Source of the DNA: Amycolatopsis sp. WQ 127309
GTDB taxonomy: Bacteria > Actinomycetota > Actinomycetes > Mycobacteriales > Pseudonocardiaceae
Assembly: GCF_023023025.1 (NCBI RefSeq)
Contig: NZ_CP095481.1
Coordinates: forward strand, 1,116,001 to 1,180,000
Reading direction: 5' to 3'
Length of the DNA stretch: 64,000 nucleotides
The translations under genes were made by a program, and so were the position numbers. Every line of letters begins with the position of its first letter. Positions within the stretch are counted from its first letter, which is position 1. The notes below the pieces were generated by a model, which had not been told where the DNA came from, did no database searches, and saw nothing but the letters and a program-made list of their open reading frames with translations. Shown here piece by piece: positions 15,515-22,839 of the stretch.

Positions 15515-16441
15515 GTGCGCGCAATCCTCGTCGTGAACCCCCAGGCCACCTCGACCACCGCCGGTGGCCGGGACGTCCTGGCCCACGCGCTCGCCAGCCA
15601 GGTCAAGCTCGACGTCGTCGAGACGGACTACCGCGGCCACGCGATGGCCGTCGCGCGCTCGGCCGCACGGGACGGCATCGACCTGGTCGTGGCCCACGGC
15701 GGCGACGGCACGGTGAACGAGGTCGTCAACGGCCTGCTGGCCGACGCCGACGGCGATCCGTCGCAAATCGGGCGCGTGCCCGCGCTGGGTGTCGTGCCCG
15801 GCGGCTCGGCCAACGTGTTCGCGCGCGCCCTCGGCATCTCGGCCGATCCCGTCGAGGCGACCCACCAGCTGCTCAACGCGCTGGAGAACGACCGCTCACG
15901 CCGGGTCGGGCTCGGCCTGGCCGACGGGCACTGGTTCACCTTCAACGCCGGCCTCGGCTGGGACGCCGACGTCGTCGGCCGCGTCGCGAAGCGCCGGGGC
16001 AAGCAGACGACGGCCGGGCTCTACTTGCGGGCCGCCGTCCGCTCCTACTTCCGGCCGCCGCTGGGCCGTCCGGCCCTGACGATCCGCGTCCCGGGTGAGG
16101 AACCCGCCGAAGCGCTGACCGCTTTCGTGTCGAACACCGATCCGTGGAGCTACCTGGGCGAGCGTCCGATCCACCTCAACCCGGGTTGCTCGTTCGAGAC
16201 GGGATTGGGTCTGTTCGCGTTGAACGGTCTGGGGTTGCCCACGGTGTTCAAGCATGTACGGCGTGCTTTGGCTACGAAGAGCAACCAAAAGGGCAAACGT
16301 CTCGTGCGTCACGACGACCTGCCGATGATCCGCATCGACGCTGCTGAACCGGTAAACTTCCAGGTGGACGGCGACCTCGTCGGCCAGAGGGCCCGGGTCG
16401 AGTTCTTCAGCGTCCCGGATGCACTCACAGTAATCGTGTGA
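15515..16441 (+). CDS. Diacylglycerol kinase family lipid kinase (YegS/DgkB-like)
   Basis: 308 residues starting VRAILVVNPQATSTT, the N-terminal nucleotide-binding strand of the DAGK catalytic domain. VVAHGGDGTVNEVVNGL (about 64-80) is the GGDGT ATP-binding signature and LGVVPGGSANVFARALG its partner. The C-terminal beta-domain ends with INFQVDGD-like VNFQVDGDLVG. It would phosphorylate a lipid such as diacylglycerol, feeding phosphatidic acid back into membrane synthesis. The start was set by the family N-terminus; TACCCT at 15503-15508 is a likely -10 that would give a leaderless mRNA. Confidence 0.9.
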   Translation: MRAILVVNPQATSTTAGGRDVLAHALASQVKLDVVETDYRGHAMAVARSAARDGIDLVVAHGGDGTVNEVVNGLLADADGDPSQIGRVPALGVVPGGSANVFARALGISADPVEATHQLLNALENDRSRRVGLGLADGHWFTFNAGLGWDADVVGRVAKRRGKQTTAGLYLRAAVRSYFRPPLGRPALTIRVPGEEPAEALTAFVSNTDPWSYLGERPIHLNPGCSFETGLGLFALNGLGLPTVFKHVRRALATKSNQKGKRLVRHDDLPMIRIDAAEPVNFQVDGDLVGQRARVEFFSVPDALTVIV

Positions 16442-16619
16442 CGACGGGACAGCTGATCGCCTGCGGCAAAGTGCAATCTGCCGTTCGTCGACGCAGAAGC
16501 TCCACTCACCGCATCAGCCTTCCCTTCGAGCGGCCGTGTCGGAGAGAAACCGCAGGTCAGACGTGTCGCTCGGCCGGGTGAGCTGACTCACCGATCTTCA
16601 AGAAACACTTGTCCAACGC

Positions 16620-16648
16620 GGTGCTTCGTGAAAGCATTCACAAGCACC
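16620..16648. promoter_or_regulatory. CRP-like binding site upstream of whiB1
   Basis: CGTGA-AAGCAT-TCACA (16627-16642) matches the CRP consensus TGTGA-N6-TCACA at nine of ten positions. It lies within a larger 29-base inverted repeat (GGTGCTT ... AAGCACC, 16620-16648). It is 74 bases upstream of the whiB1 ATG and 23 bases before a TTGACG at 16666. In M. tuberculosis whiB1 is known to be controlled by the CRP homologue Rv3676. Confidence 0.6.
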
Positions 16649-16715
16649 CAAAAAGACGACCGCCATTGACGACTGTGGCGCGGCCCTCCCGCGTCATATG
16701 AAGGAGCTCACGAAC

Positions 16716-16970
16716 ATGGACTGGCGCCACGACGCGGCCTGCCGAGACGAGGACCCCGAGCTGTTCTTCCCGGTGGGAACCAGCGGTCCTGCTCTGTCGC
16801 AGGTTAGTCAGGCCAAGGCCGTGTGCCACCGTTGCACCGTCGCCTCCGACTGCTTGGCCTGGGCTCTGGCCAGCGGCCAGGACGCCGGCGTGTGGGGCGG
16901 CATGAGCGAGGACGAGCGACGCGCAGTCAAGCGCCGCCGCACGCACATCGGCACGCGTACCAACGCCTGA
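16716..16970 (+). CDS. whiB1: WhiB1-type iron-sulfur transcriptional regulator
   Basis: 84 residues, the same length as mycobacterial WhiB1. Four cysteines (Cys9 in DAACRDED, then C-x-x-C-x5-C in AVCHRCTVASDC) would hold a [4Fe-4S] cluster. GVWGG (about 58-62) is the sigma-factor-contact turn, and the basic tail KRRRTHIGTRT binds DNA. WhiB1 is an essential, nitric-oxide-sensitive partner of the primary sigma factor. The ATG at 16716 has AAGGAG nine bases before it; the upstream in-frame ATG (16698) would add six residues. An upstream CRP-like site and a downstream terminator frame it as a single-gene unit. Confidence 0.95.
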   Translation: MDWRHDAACRDEDPELFFPVGTSGPALSQVSQAKAVCHRCTVASDCLAWALASGQDAGVWGGMSEDERRAVKRRRTHIGTRTNA

Positions 16971-17160
16971 CTCTTCATCTGGCTACATCGCACAAGCTAC
17001 ACCCGAGCCACCAGGGAAATTCACCCGGGCTGACACTGTCGTGTCCAGGCCTTCTGTGGTGATACCTACCCGGCTCCAGCTTAACAAGTGGGGTGAAACC
17101 ACCCGGCAACGGGTGCGGTGAAACCTCACCAGGACTTCAAGTCCTCCCGCGAGACGCTGA

Positions 17161-17194
17161 ACGGCCCGGCACCTGCACCCAGGTGCCGGGCCGT
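17161..17194 (+). terminator. GC-rich terminator
   Basis: Perfect 14-base stem ACGGCCCGGCACCT / AGGTGCCGGGCCGT with a six-base loop, no T-run, 190 bases after the whiB1 stop. Confidence 0.65.
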
Positions 17195-17387
17195 CATCGT
17201 GTCGTCCCCCCAATCACGTGAGTTACGCCTTCAATCACGCGAGATCCGCACCCGATCACGCCAGAAACGCCCAGAATCACGCCGTTGACGGGAAATGCCC
17301 GGTGTTGATCATCGCGAAACCCACCCGATCGAGCGGCAAGGTCAATTCAAGCGATTGATTCAAAGCGGCTGATTCACCAGGCGTGAT
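17195..17387. repeat. Spacer with scattered TCACGYGA motifs
   Basis: No gene. Between 17211 and 17285 four copies of (A)ATCACGTGAG-like sequence occur (CAATCACGTGAG, CAATCACGCGAG, CGATCACGCCAG, GAATCACGCCGT) at spacings of about 20 bases. It is a degenerate, shorter version of the array at 14463-14702. Confidence 0.55.
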
Positions 17388-18908
17388 TCAGAGCCGGCGG
17401 GAAAGCGGGATCCGCAACGCGGCTTCCGTCCCGGTCACCCGGGTCGCCGCCTCCTCCGTGCGCACCTTCCGCAGCGACAGCGAGCCGCGCAGCTCCGACT
17501 CCACCAGGGTGCGGACGATCTGCAGGCCCAGGCCATCGGACCGCTCCAGCGAGAAGCCCGCGGGCAGACCGCGGCCGTTGTCGCGGATGACGACGTCCAG
17601 CCAGCGCGCCGAGCGTTCTACGATCAGCTCGACCTTGCCCGACCGGCCGGCCGGGAAGGCGTGCTCGATCGCGTTCTGCACCAGCTCGGCCAGCACCATC
17701 ACCAGCGGCGTCGCGATCTCCGCGACCACCACGCCGAACGAGCCCTTGCGCGACAGCCCGACCTGCGACTCCGCCGTCGCGACCTCGCCGACCATCGGCA
17801 GCACGTTGTCGAGCAGCTTGTCGAGGTCGACGCGCTCGTCGACCGAGATGGACAGCGCCTCGTGCACCAGCGCGATCGACGTCACCCGGCGCACCGACTC
17901 GGCCAGCGCGAGCCGCGCCTCCTCCGACGACGTCCGCCGGGACTGCAAGCGCAGCAGCGCCGCCACCGTCTGCAGGTTGTTCTTCACCCGGTGGTGGATC
18001 TCGCGGATCGTCGCGTCCTTCGACAGCAACGCGCGGTCACGCCGTTTCACCTCGGTGACGTCGCGGACGAGCACCAGCGCGCCCGCCGCCTGCCCGGCCG
18101 GGCGCAGCGGCAGCGCGCGGAACAGCACCACGGCGCCGCGCCGCGAATCGGCCTCGGTGCGGCTCGATGGCTTCCCGTCGAGGGCTTCGATGATCCGGTG
18201 CGACACCTCGGTCGCGTCGAACGGATCGCGGATCAGCGACCGCGTCAACGGCGCAAGGCGCGTGCCGACCAGGTCGGACTCGTGCCCCATCCGGTGGTAG
18301 GCGGACAGGCCGTTCGGGCTGGCGAACACGACCGTGCCGCTCGAGTCGAGGCGGATCAGCCCGTCGCCCACCCGCGGCGACGTGTGCGTGTCGGTCGCGT
18401 TGGTGCCGCTCGGCGGGAAGGTGCCGTCGACGATCATCTGGCACAGGTCGCCGGCGCTGCCCAGGTAGGCGATCTCCAGCGGTGAGGGCACCCGCGGCGC
18501 GGCCAGGTTCGTCTCGCGGCTCAGCACGGCGACGACGGTGCCGGCGAACGTCACCGGGATCGCCTCCCGCCGCATCGGCAGGTCGCGGTACCAGTGCGGG
18601 TCCTCTTCGCGGCAGATCCGCACGTCACGCATGGCCTTCGCCAGCTGCGGGTGCTCCTGGACCGTGAACCGCGTGCCGACGACGTCCTCGGGGTGCGCGG
18701 TCGGCGCCGTCGTCGGGCGCGCGTGCGCGACGCACACGAAGTCGCCGCCGTCGGGCTGCAGTTCCTCGCTGACCGGGACCCAGAGCAGGAAGTCCGCGAA
18801 GGACAGGTCGGCCAGCAGCTGCCATTCGGCGACGACGGTCTGGAGGTGGTCCGCGGCCTCACCGGGGAGGCCGGTGTTGTCGGCGAGCAGTTCGGCGAGC
18901 GTCGACAC
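17388..18908 (-). CDS. pdtaS: PdtaS-type sensor histidine kinase
   Basis: 506 residues, soluble (no membrane helix). A GAF-like domain occupies about 1-170, a PAS-like domain about 180-300, then the HisKA_2 dimerisation helix with the phospho-acceptor in IREIHHRVKNNLQTVAALLRLQSRR (about 311-335). A HATPase domain follows with N-box ELVQNAIEHAFP, G1 RDNGRGLPAGF and G2 DGLGLQIVRTL. This is the architecture of mycobacterial PdtaS, which phosphorylates the RNA-binding regulator PdtaR and senses copper and NO. The GTG start lies two bases after the carrier-protein stop, so it is the second gene of a coupled pair. No PdtaR gene is adjacent. Confidence 0.92.
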   Translation of the reverse strand: MSTLAELLADNTGLPGEAADHLQTVVAEWQLLADLSFADFLLWVPVSEELQPDGGDFVCVAHARPTTAPTAHPEDVVGTRFTVQEHPQLAKAMRDVRICREEDPHWYRDLPMRREAIPVTFAGTVVAVLSRETNLAAPRVPSPLEIAYLGSAGDLCQMIVDGTFPPSGTNATDTHTSPRVGDGLIRLDSSGTVVFASPNGLSAYHRMGHESDLVGTRLAPLTRSLIRDPFDATEVSHRIIEALDGKPSSRTEADSRRGAVVLFRALPLRPAGQAAGALVLVRDVTEVKRRDRALLSKDATIREIHHRVKNNLQTVAALLRLQSRRTSSEEARLALAESVRRVTSIALVHEALSISVDERVDLDKLLDNVLPMVGEVATAESQVGLSRKGSFGVVVAEIATPLVMVLAELVQNAIEHAFPAGRSGKVELIVERSARWLDVVIRDNGRGLPAGFSLERSDGLGLQIVRTLVESELRGSLSLRKVRTEEAATRVTGTEAALRIPLSRRL

Positions 18909-18910
18909 GG

Positions 18911-19123
18911 TTACTCGACCGTCCCGAGGACAACGCCCTGCTGGACGCGGTCACCCTTCGCCACGACGAGGCTGGTCAGCGTGCCCGCCTTTTCGCTCAC
19001 GGCCGGCAGCTCCATCTTCATCGACTCCAGGATCAGCACGGTGTCACCCGCGTTCAGCGATGCGCCCGGCTCCGCGACGACCTGGAGCACGGTGCCGACC
19101 ATCTCGGCCCTGATCTCGGCCAT
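18911..19123 (-). CDS. Biotin/lipoyl attachment domain protein
   Basis: 70 residues, a free-standing biotinyl domain: MAEIRAEMVGTVLQVV ... ILESMKMELPAVSEKAGTL, where the ESMKMEL contains the target lysine for biotinylation. It corresponds in size and position to the 71-residue carrier protein next to pdtaS in mycobacteria. A strong GGAGGGG precedes the ATG. A partner carboxylase is not encoded here. It is the first gene of the unit that includes pdtaS. Confidence 0.9.
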   Translation of the reverse strand: MAEIRAEMVGTVLQVVAEPGASLNAGDTVLILESMKMELPAVSEKAGTLTSLVVAKGDRVQQGVVLGTVE

Positions 19124-19261
19124 CGACACCCCTCCTCGCGCGGCACCCGGACCAGCCCCATCCAACCAGAACGGGACGTCATGACACACTTGAGTGGTTG
19201 CCCCCAGCCCGGCAGGCGCCAGCGCCGCGGCCGTGGCCACTTTTGACGACGAGGAGTAAAC

Positions 19262-19336
19262 ATGTCGAAGCGCGCCCGCAAGCGTCGCAGCCGGAAGAAG
19301 AACAGCGCGAACCACGGCGGTAAGCCCAACTCCTGA
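19262..19336 (+). CDS. 50S ribosomal protein bL37
   Basis: A 24-codon gene (MSKRARKRRSRKKNSANHGG..., ending KPNS) with GAGGAG six bases before the ATG. The highly basic sequence with a central NHG matches the actinobacterial ribosomal protein bL37 seen in mycobacterial ribosome structures. In older annotations it is missed or called an AURKAIP1/COX24-domain protein. It lies between the carrier-protein operon and rsrA, on the opposite strand from both, and is followed at once by a strong terminator, consistent with a very highly expressed monocistronic mRNA. Confidence 0.88.
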   Translation: MSKRARKRRSRKKNSANHGGKPNS

Positions 19337-19354
19337 ACCGGCGTCGACACCGCA

Positions 19355-19384
19355 AAGGCCCCCGCACTCCTGCGCGGGGGCCTT
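19355..19384 (+). terminator. Terminator after bL37 (also facing rsrA)
   Basis: AAGGCCCCCGC / GCGGGGGCCTT, an 11-base stem with an eight-base loop between convergent bL37 and rsrA; it can serve both directions. Confidence 0.75.
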
Positions 19385-19403
19385 CGTCGTGCTCGGGCGC
19401 TGT

Positions 19404-19724
19404 TTACTCGGAGCGCTGCTCGATGCTGATCTCGGTGCGCTCGACCGTCACGCCGCCGCGCGTGGCGACGGTCTGGCGGATCGACGCGCGCAGCCGGCTC
19501 TTGAGCTCGGCGGGGGCGTGGTCGCCACCGCACTTGCGGGCCAGCAGCTGCTTGATGTGCTCGTCGATGCCGTACTCCTCGAGGCACGGCGGGCAGTCCT
19601 CGATGTGGTGCCGCAGCGCGGCGTCACGTTCGGCGCTGCACTCCCGGTCGAGGAGCAGGTAGATGTCGGCGAGCGCCTCTTCGCAGCGGACCTTGTCGGA
19701 CGCGCCCTCGCACATGTCGTTCAT
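19404..19724 (-). CDS. rsrA: Zinc-binding anti-sigma factor RsrA (RshA)
   Basis: 106 residues. The ZAS motif is H-x3-C-x2-C in [15 protein letters not shown] (about 38-52). With an upstream Cys ([16 protein letters not shown]) it binds zinc and, on thiol oxidation, forms a disulfide that releases the sigma factor. The cognate sigma gene overlaps it by four bases (ATGA), ensuring balanced synthesis. The C-terminal half (about 60-106) is a short tail typical of the family. Both length and arrangement match RsrA of Streptomyces and RshA of mycobacteria. Confidence 0.93.
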   Translation of the reverse strand: MNDMCEGASDKVRCEEALADIYLLLDRECSAERDAALRHHIEDCPPCLEEYGIDEHIKQLLARKCGGDHAPAELKSRLRASIRQTVATRGGVTVERTEISIEQRSE

Positions 19725-20356
19725 CGCCCGGCCACCTCTTCCTTGGCGCCTTCCTTGGTGCCGCGGATGAACCCGCGCTCGCGCGCGACGTCGGCGAGCA
19801 GGTCACGCAGCTGGGCGCGCCCGCGGTGCAGGCGGGACATCACGGTGCCGATGGGCGTTTCCATGATCTCGGCGATCTCCTTGTAGGCGAAGCCCTCGAC
19901 GTCGGCCAGGTAGACGGCCAGCCGGAACTCCTCGGGCAGCTTCTGCAGGGCGGCCTTGACGTCGGTGTCGGGGAGATTGTCCATCGCCTCGACCTCGGCC
20001 GACCGCAGCCCGCTCGAGGTGTGGGCCTCGGCCTTGGCGATCTGCCAGTCCGTGATCTCCTCGGTGGGCTGCTGCACCGGCTGCCGCTGCCGCTTGCGGT
20101 AGCCGTTGATGTAGGTGTTGGTCAGGATGCGGTACATCCAGGCCTTGAGGTTCGTGCCGGCCTTGAAGGACGCGAAGGCGGCGTACGCCTTCAGGTAGGT
20201 CTCCTGGACCAGGTCCTCGGCGTCGGCGGGGTTGCGGGTCATCCGCATCGCGGCCGAGTACAGCTGGTCGAGCAGGGGCATGGCGTCCCGTTCGAAGCGC
20301 TCGGCGCGCTCGGCTTCGGTCGCTTCTTCCGGCGCTGAACTCTGCGTGCTCGGCAA
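19721..20356 (-). CDS. sigR: ECF sigma factor SigR (SigH), with possible longer isoform
   Basis: 211 residues from a TTG at 20356 preceded by GGGAAGGG. Region 2 contains [21 protein letters not shown] and [25 protein letters not shown]; region 4 contains [41 protein letters not shown]. This is the thiol-oxidative-stress sigma factor controlling thioredoxin, mycothiol and protease genes. The same frame stays open to an ATG at 20500, adding 48 residues without conserved domain. That ATG lies only a few bases after the predicted SigR-dependent start point, so an extended, induced isoform like the unstable sigma-R' of Streptomyces coelicolor is plausible. Confidence 0.93.
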   Translation of the reverse strand: MPSTQSSAPEEATEAERAERFERDAMPLLDQLYSAAMRMTRNPADAEDLVQETYLKAYAAFASFKAGTNLKAWMYRILTNTYINGYRKRQRQPVQQPTEEITDWQIAKAEAHTSSGLRSAEVEAMDNLPDTDVKAALQKLPEEFRLAVYLADVEGFAYKEIAEIMETPIGTVMSRLHRGRAQLRDLLADVARERGFIRGTKEGAKEEVAGR

Positions 20357-20509
20357 ACCGTTCCCTTCCCGCTCGGCGTCGATGCGCGTGTACGCATACG
20401 GCGACGTCGAGTTTACGCGGGGGCCGGGCACGCCGCGGGTCGCCGGTGCCTCAGGGCGGCGGCTGCTGCGAGAGCGTGTGGTGGCGAGGGTTGTGGTCAC
20501 GTCCGGTAC

Positions 20510-20536
20510 AACCGATCGGACTACCCGGGCATTCCC
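20510..20536 (-). promoter_or_regulatory. SigR-dependent autogenous promoter
   Basis: On the minus strand GGGAAT (complement of 20531-20536), exactly 18 bases, then GTT (complement of 20510-20512) match the sigma-R/sigma-H consensus GGAAT-N18-GTT. The predicted start point is about 20502-20504, directly before the upstream ATG (20500) of the sigR frame. Confidence 0.75.
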
Positions 20537-20550
20537 TAGACTTCCGTGCC

Positions 20551-21027
20551 ATGGCTGGCAAGGGCACCCCGGCGACCGCGCTCCTGACGAAGCAGAAGGT
20601 GGCGCACACGCTGCACGCGTACGACCACGACCCGCGCGCCGAGTCGTACGGCCTGGAGGCGGTGGAGGCCCTCTGCCTGGACCGGGCCCGGGTGTTCAAG
20701 ACCCTGGTGGCGGAGGTCGACGGCAAGCTGACGGTGGGCGTGGTCCCGGTCACCGGCCAGCTGGACCTGAAGGGCCTGGCGGCCGCGGCGGGCGGCAAGA
20801 AGGCGAAGATGGCCGACCCGGCGGCGGCCCAGCGGGCCACTGGTTACGTGCTGGGCGGGATCTCGCCGTTGGGGCACCGAAGCCGGCTGCCGGTGGTGAT
20901 CGACGCTTCGGCGGAGAAGTTCGAGACGGTGTTCTGCTCGGCCGGCCGGCGAGGGCTGGAAGTGGAGCTGGCACCCGGGGAGCTGATCCGGCTGACCGGC
21001 GCGGTGGTGGCCCCGATCGCGGCCTGA
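20551..21027 (+). CDS. ybaK: YbaK/EbsC family Cys-tRNA(Pro) deacylase
   Basis: 158 residues: [27 protein letters not shown]..., then [31 protein letters not shown] with the catalytic-lysine region (FKTL). [22 protein letters not shown] carries the conserved GGISPLG loop, and [22 protein letters not shown] ends the fold. It clears Cys wrongly attached to tRNA-Pro. It is divergent from sigR and its promoter region overlaps the SigR promoter: TAGACT at 20537-20542 is a likely -10, giving a near-leaderless mRNA. Confidence 0.9.
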   Translation: MAGKGTPATALLTKQKVAHTLHAYDHDPRAESYGLEAVEALCLDRARVFKTLVAEVDGKLTVGVVPVTGQLDLKGLAAAAGGKKAKMADPAAAQRATGYVLGGISPLGHRSRLPVVIDASAEKFETVFCSAGRRGLEVELAPGELIRLTGAVVAPIAA

Positions 21028-21031
21028 CCTG

Positions 21032-21327
21032 CTACGGCAGCAACAGCCAGATCGCCCGGATCACGAGCTGGTACTCGCGCACGGCCGCCTGGGAGAACAT
21101 CCGGATGTGCTGGGTGAGCTGCTTGGCCGGCTCATCAGGGTCGGTGAACGTGGTGAGCGCGACGGCCCGGTACTCGGCGGCCGAACCGAAGGCGGCCGGG
21201 TCGCCGCGACCGCCAGCAGCGCGCCGTCGACGGCCAAGGCAGCTCCCGCCTTCGTACCGGCCGTCCGGATCCACTCGCTCACGATCTGCAGAGTGCGCCG
21301 AAGTTCGTCGTGCGGGTTACCACTCAT
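21032..21327 (-). pseudogene. Frameshifted remnant of a small membrane protein
   Basis: Two overlapping minus-strand frames each encode half of what looks like one protein. The first (from ATG at 21327) gives MSGNPHDELRRTLQIVSEWIRTAGTK and then a hydrophobic stretch AGAALAVDGALLAVAA. The second, ending at 21032, gives AAEYRAVALTTFTDPDEPAKQL followed by REYQLVIRAIWLLLP. The switch point is near 21200 and the central membrane segments seem to be missing, so both a frameshift and a deletion are likely. The pattern (charged helix, TKAG plus helix, then a Tyr/Arg-rich segment and final helix) resembles small actinobacterial effector-type TM proteins. It is similar in style to the protein at 1-610. 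Confidence 0.5.
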
Positions 21328-21361
21328 GCCCGGAACCATCGAAGTCGTCCTCGGGAAGGTT

Positions 21362-21970
21362 TCAGGCCAGCGGGCGCAGCACCCGCGACAGCCACTCCGT
21401 CGCCGCCCGGGAGACCTTCTCCAGGTCCTTGCCCAGGCTGTGGTCGCCGTCCACCAGGACCAGCTCCTGGTGCGGCCCCGGCTTCGGGCGGCCGAACGGG
21501 TCGCGCTCGCCCTGGATCACCAGAGTCGGGACCTCCACCGCGTCGAACTCCGGCTGGCGGGTCTTCTCCGGCTTGCCCGGCGGGTGCTCGGGGAACGCCA
21601 GGCACAGCACCGCCACGGCCTGGCCCGCCGACGCCGTCCGGCAGGCCACCCGGGCTCCCGACGACCGGCCGCCGAAGACGAACGGGAGGCCGTCGAAGCG
21701 CTCCGACAGCTCGTCGGCGATCGTCAGCCACGCCGCGTCCAGCTGGTTCGCCGGGGCCGGCGCGCGGCGGCCCGCCACCTTGTACGGCTGCTCGACCAGC
21801 GCCACGTGCACCCCGGCCGCCGTCGCCGCGCGCGTCACCGCCACCAGGTCCTTCGCGCCGATGCCGCCGCCCGCGCCGTGGCCCAGCATCAGGACCGCCA
21901 CGCCTTCCTCGGCGCAGTGCAGGTAGACCCGGGCCGGGCCGTGCGCGGTCTCGATCGGCAGGGCCGTCAT
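21362..21970 (-). CDS. Alpha/beta hydrolase (dienelactone-hydrolase-like)
   Basis: 202 residues. LMLGHGAGGGIGAKDL (about 28-43) is the oxyanion-hole region, FVFGGRSSGARVACR (about 96-110) holds the nucleophile Ser in G-x-S-x-G form (GRSSG), PTLVIQGERDPFG the acid and DGDHSLGK the catalytic His. Substrate unknown; this KANL3/Tex30-like family often sits beside SRAP genes in actinobacteria. The ATG overlaps the SRAP stop codon by four bases (ATGA). Confidence 0.83.
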   Translation of the reverse strand: MTALPIETAHGPARVYLHCAEEGVAVLMLGHGAGGGIGAKDLVAVTRAATAAGVHVALVEQPYKVAGRRAPAPANQLDAAWLTIADELSERFDGLPFVFGGRSSGARVACRTASAGQAVAVLCLAFPEHPPGKPEKTRQPEFDAVEVPTLVIQGERDPFGRPKPGPHQELVLVDGDHSLGKDLEKVSRAATEWLSRVLRPLA

Positions 21971-22725
21971 GACTTCGGCGCGTCGAAGAGGGCGGCTTCG
22001 TGCTGCGGGTCGACGCGGTCGAGCAGCTCGGGTCCGTTGTTGCGGACGTTGTTGACCAGGCTCGACACCGGCCGCAGCTCCAGCGACGCGACGATGTCGT
22101 CGGGCGTGGGCACCAGCAGGTCGGTGACGTCGTCGCGGTCCGGGTCCAGCCAGCCGTCCCAGTGGGTCTGGGGCACGATCAGCGGCATCCGGTGGTGGAC
22201 GTCGGTGAGCTGCCCGGCGGCGTCGGTCGTGATGATCGAGAACGTGATCAGCGGCGCCGCGTTGTCGTCGTCCTTCGGGTGCCAGCTCTCCCAGATCCCG
22301 CCGAACGTGAGCGACGCGTCGCTCGGGCCGGTCATGTAGAACGGCTCCTTCTCCTTGCCGGTGCGGCGCCACTCGAACCAGCCATCGGCGGGCACCAGGC
22401 AGCGGCGGGACACCAGCGCGCGGCGGAACGCCGGCTTCTCGGCGGCCGTCTCCGCGCGCGTGTTGATCATCCGCGAGCCGACGGACGGGTCCTTGGCCCA
22501 GAACGGCACCAGACCCCACTTCATCAGCCGCAGCGAGCGCTCGGCGGGCTCGTCCTCGAGGACCTGGCCCTCGTCGTCACGCGGGTGCCGCTGCACGACG
22601 GTGACGACGTTCTTCGTCGGCGCCACGTTGTGGTCGGTCCGCGCCCGCCCTTCGGTGAGGTCGATCGCCTCGAACTCCTCGATCAGCTTCGCCGGGTCCT
22701 TCGTGGCGGCGTAACGGCCGCACAT
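21967..22725 (-). CDS. SRAP protein (YedK/HMCES-like), abasic-site cross-linking protein
   Basis: 252 residues from MCGRYAATKD. After removal of Met1, Cys2 forms a thiazolidine cross-link with abasic sites in single-stranded DNA. The other active-site groups are present: NTRAET (Asn, Arg, Glu; about 98-103), the WFEW segment (ADGWFEWRR), and the His in DVHHRMPLIV. The start must be at 22725 because Cys2 has to follow the initiator; 13 codons further upstream are not part of the family. It heads a two-gene unit with the hydrolase. Confidence 0.94.
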   Translation of the reverse strand: MCGRYAATKDPAKLIEEFEAIDLTEGRARTDHNVAPTKNVVTVVQRHPRDDEGQVLEDEPAERSLRLMKWGLVPFWAKDPSVGSRMINTRAETAAEKPAFRRALVSRRCLVPADGWFEWRRTGKEKEPFYMTGPSDASLTFGGIWESWHPKDDDNAAPLITFSIITTDAAGQLTDVHHRMPLIVPQTHWDGWLDPDRDDVTDLLVPTPDDIVASLELRPVSSLVNNVRNNGPELLDRVDPQHEAALFDAPKS

Positions 22726-22839
22726 GGCCGACCTCCCTCGTGCTTCGAGCGTCCGGGACGCCATCGTTACACGCAGGCCAGGGCCCTGGCGAGCGGCATG
22801 GGATCATTCGGGGCACCGGTGCACAGGAAGGCGGACGGT

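Noticed and set aside
22000..22797. Long plus-strand extension of the rsgA frame (620 codons open from 22000)
   Set aside because: It is antisense to the SRAP gene and reads as Val/Arg/Asp-rich noise; the RsgA family N-terminus begins at 22798-22840.
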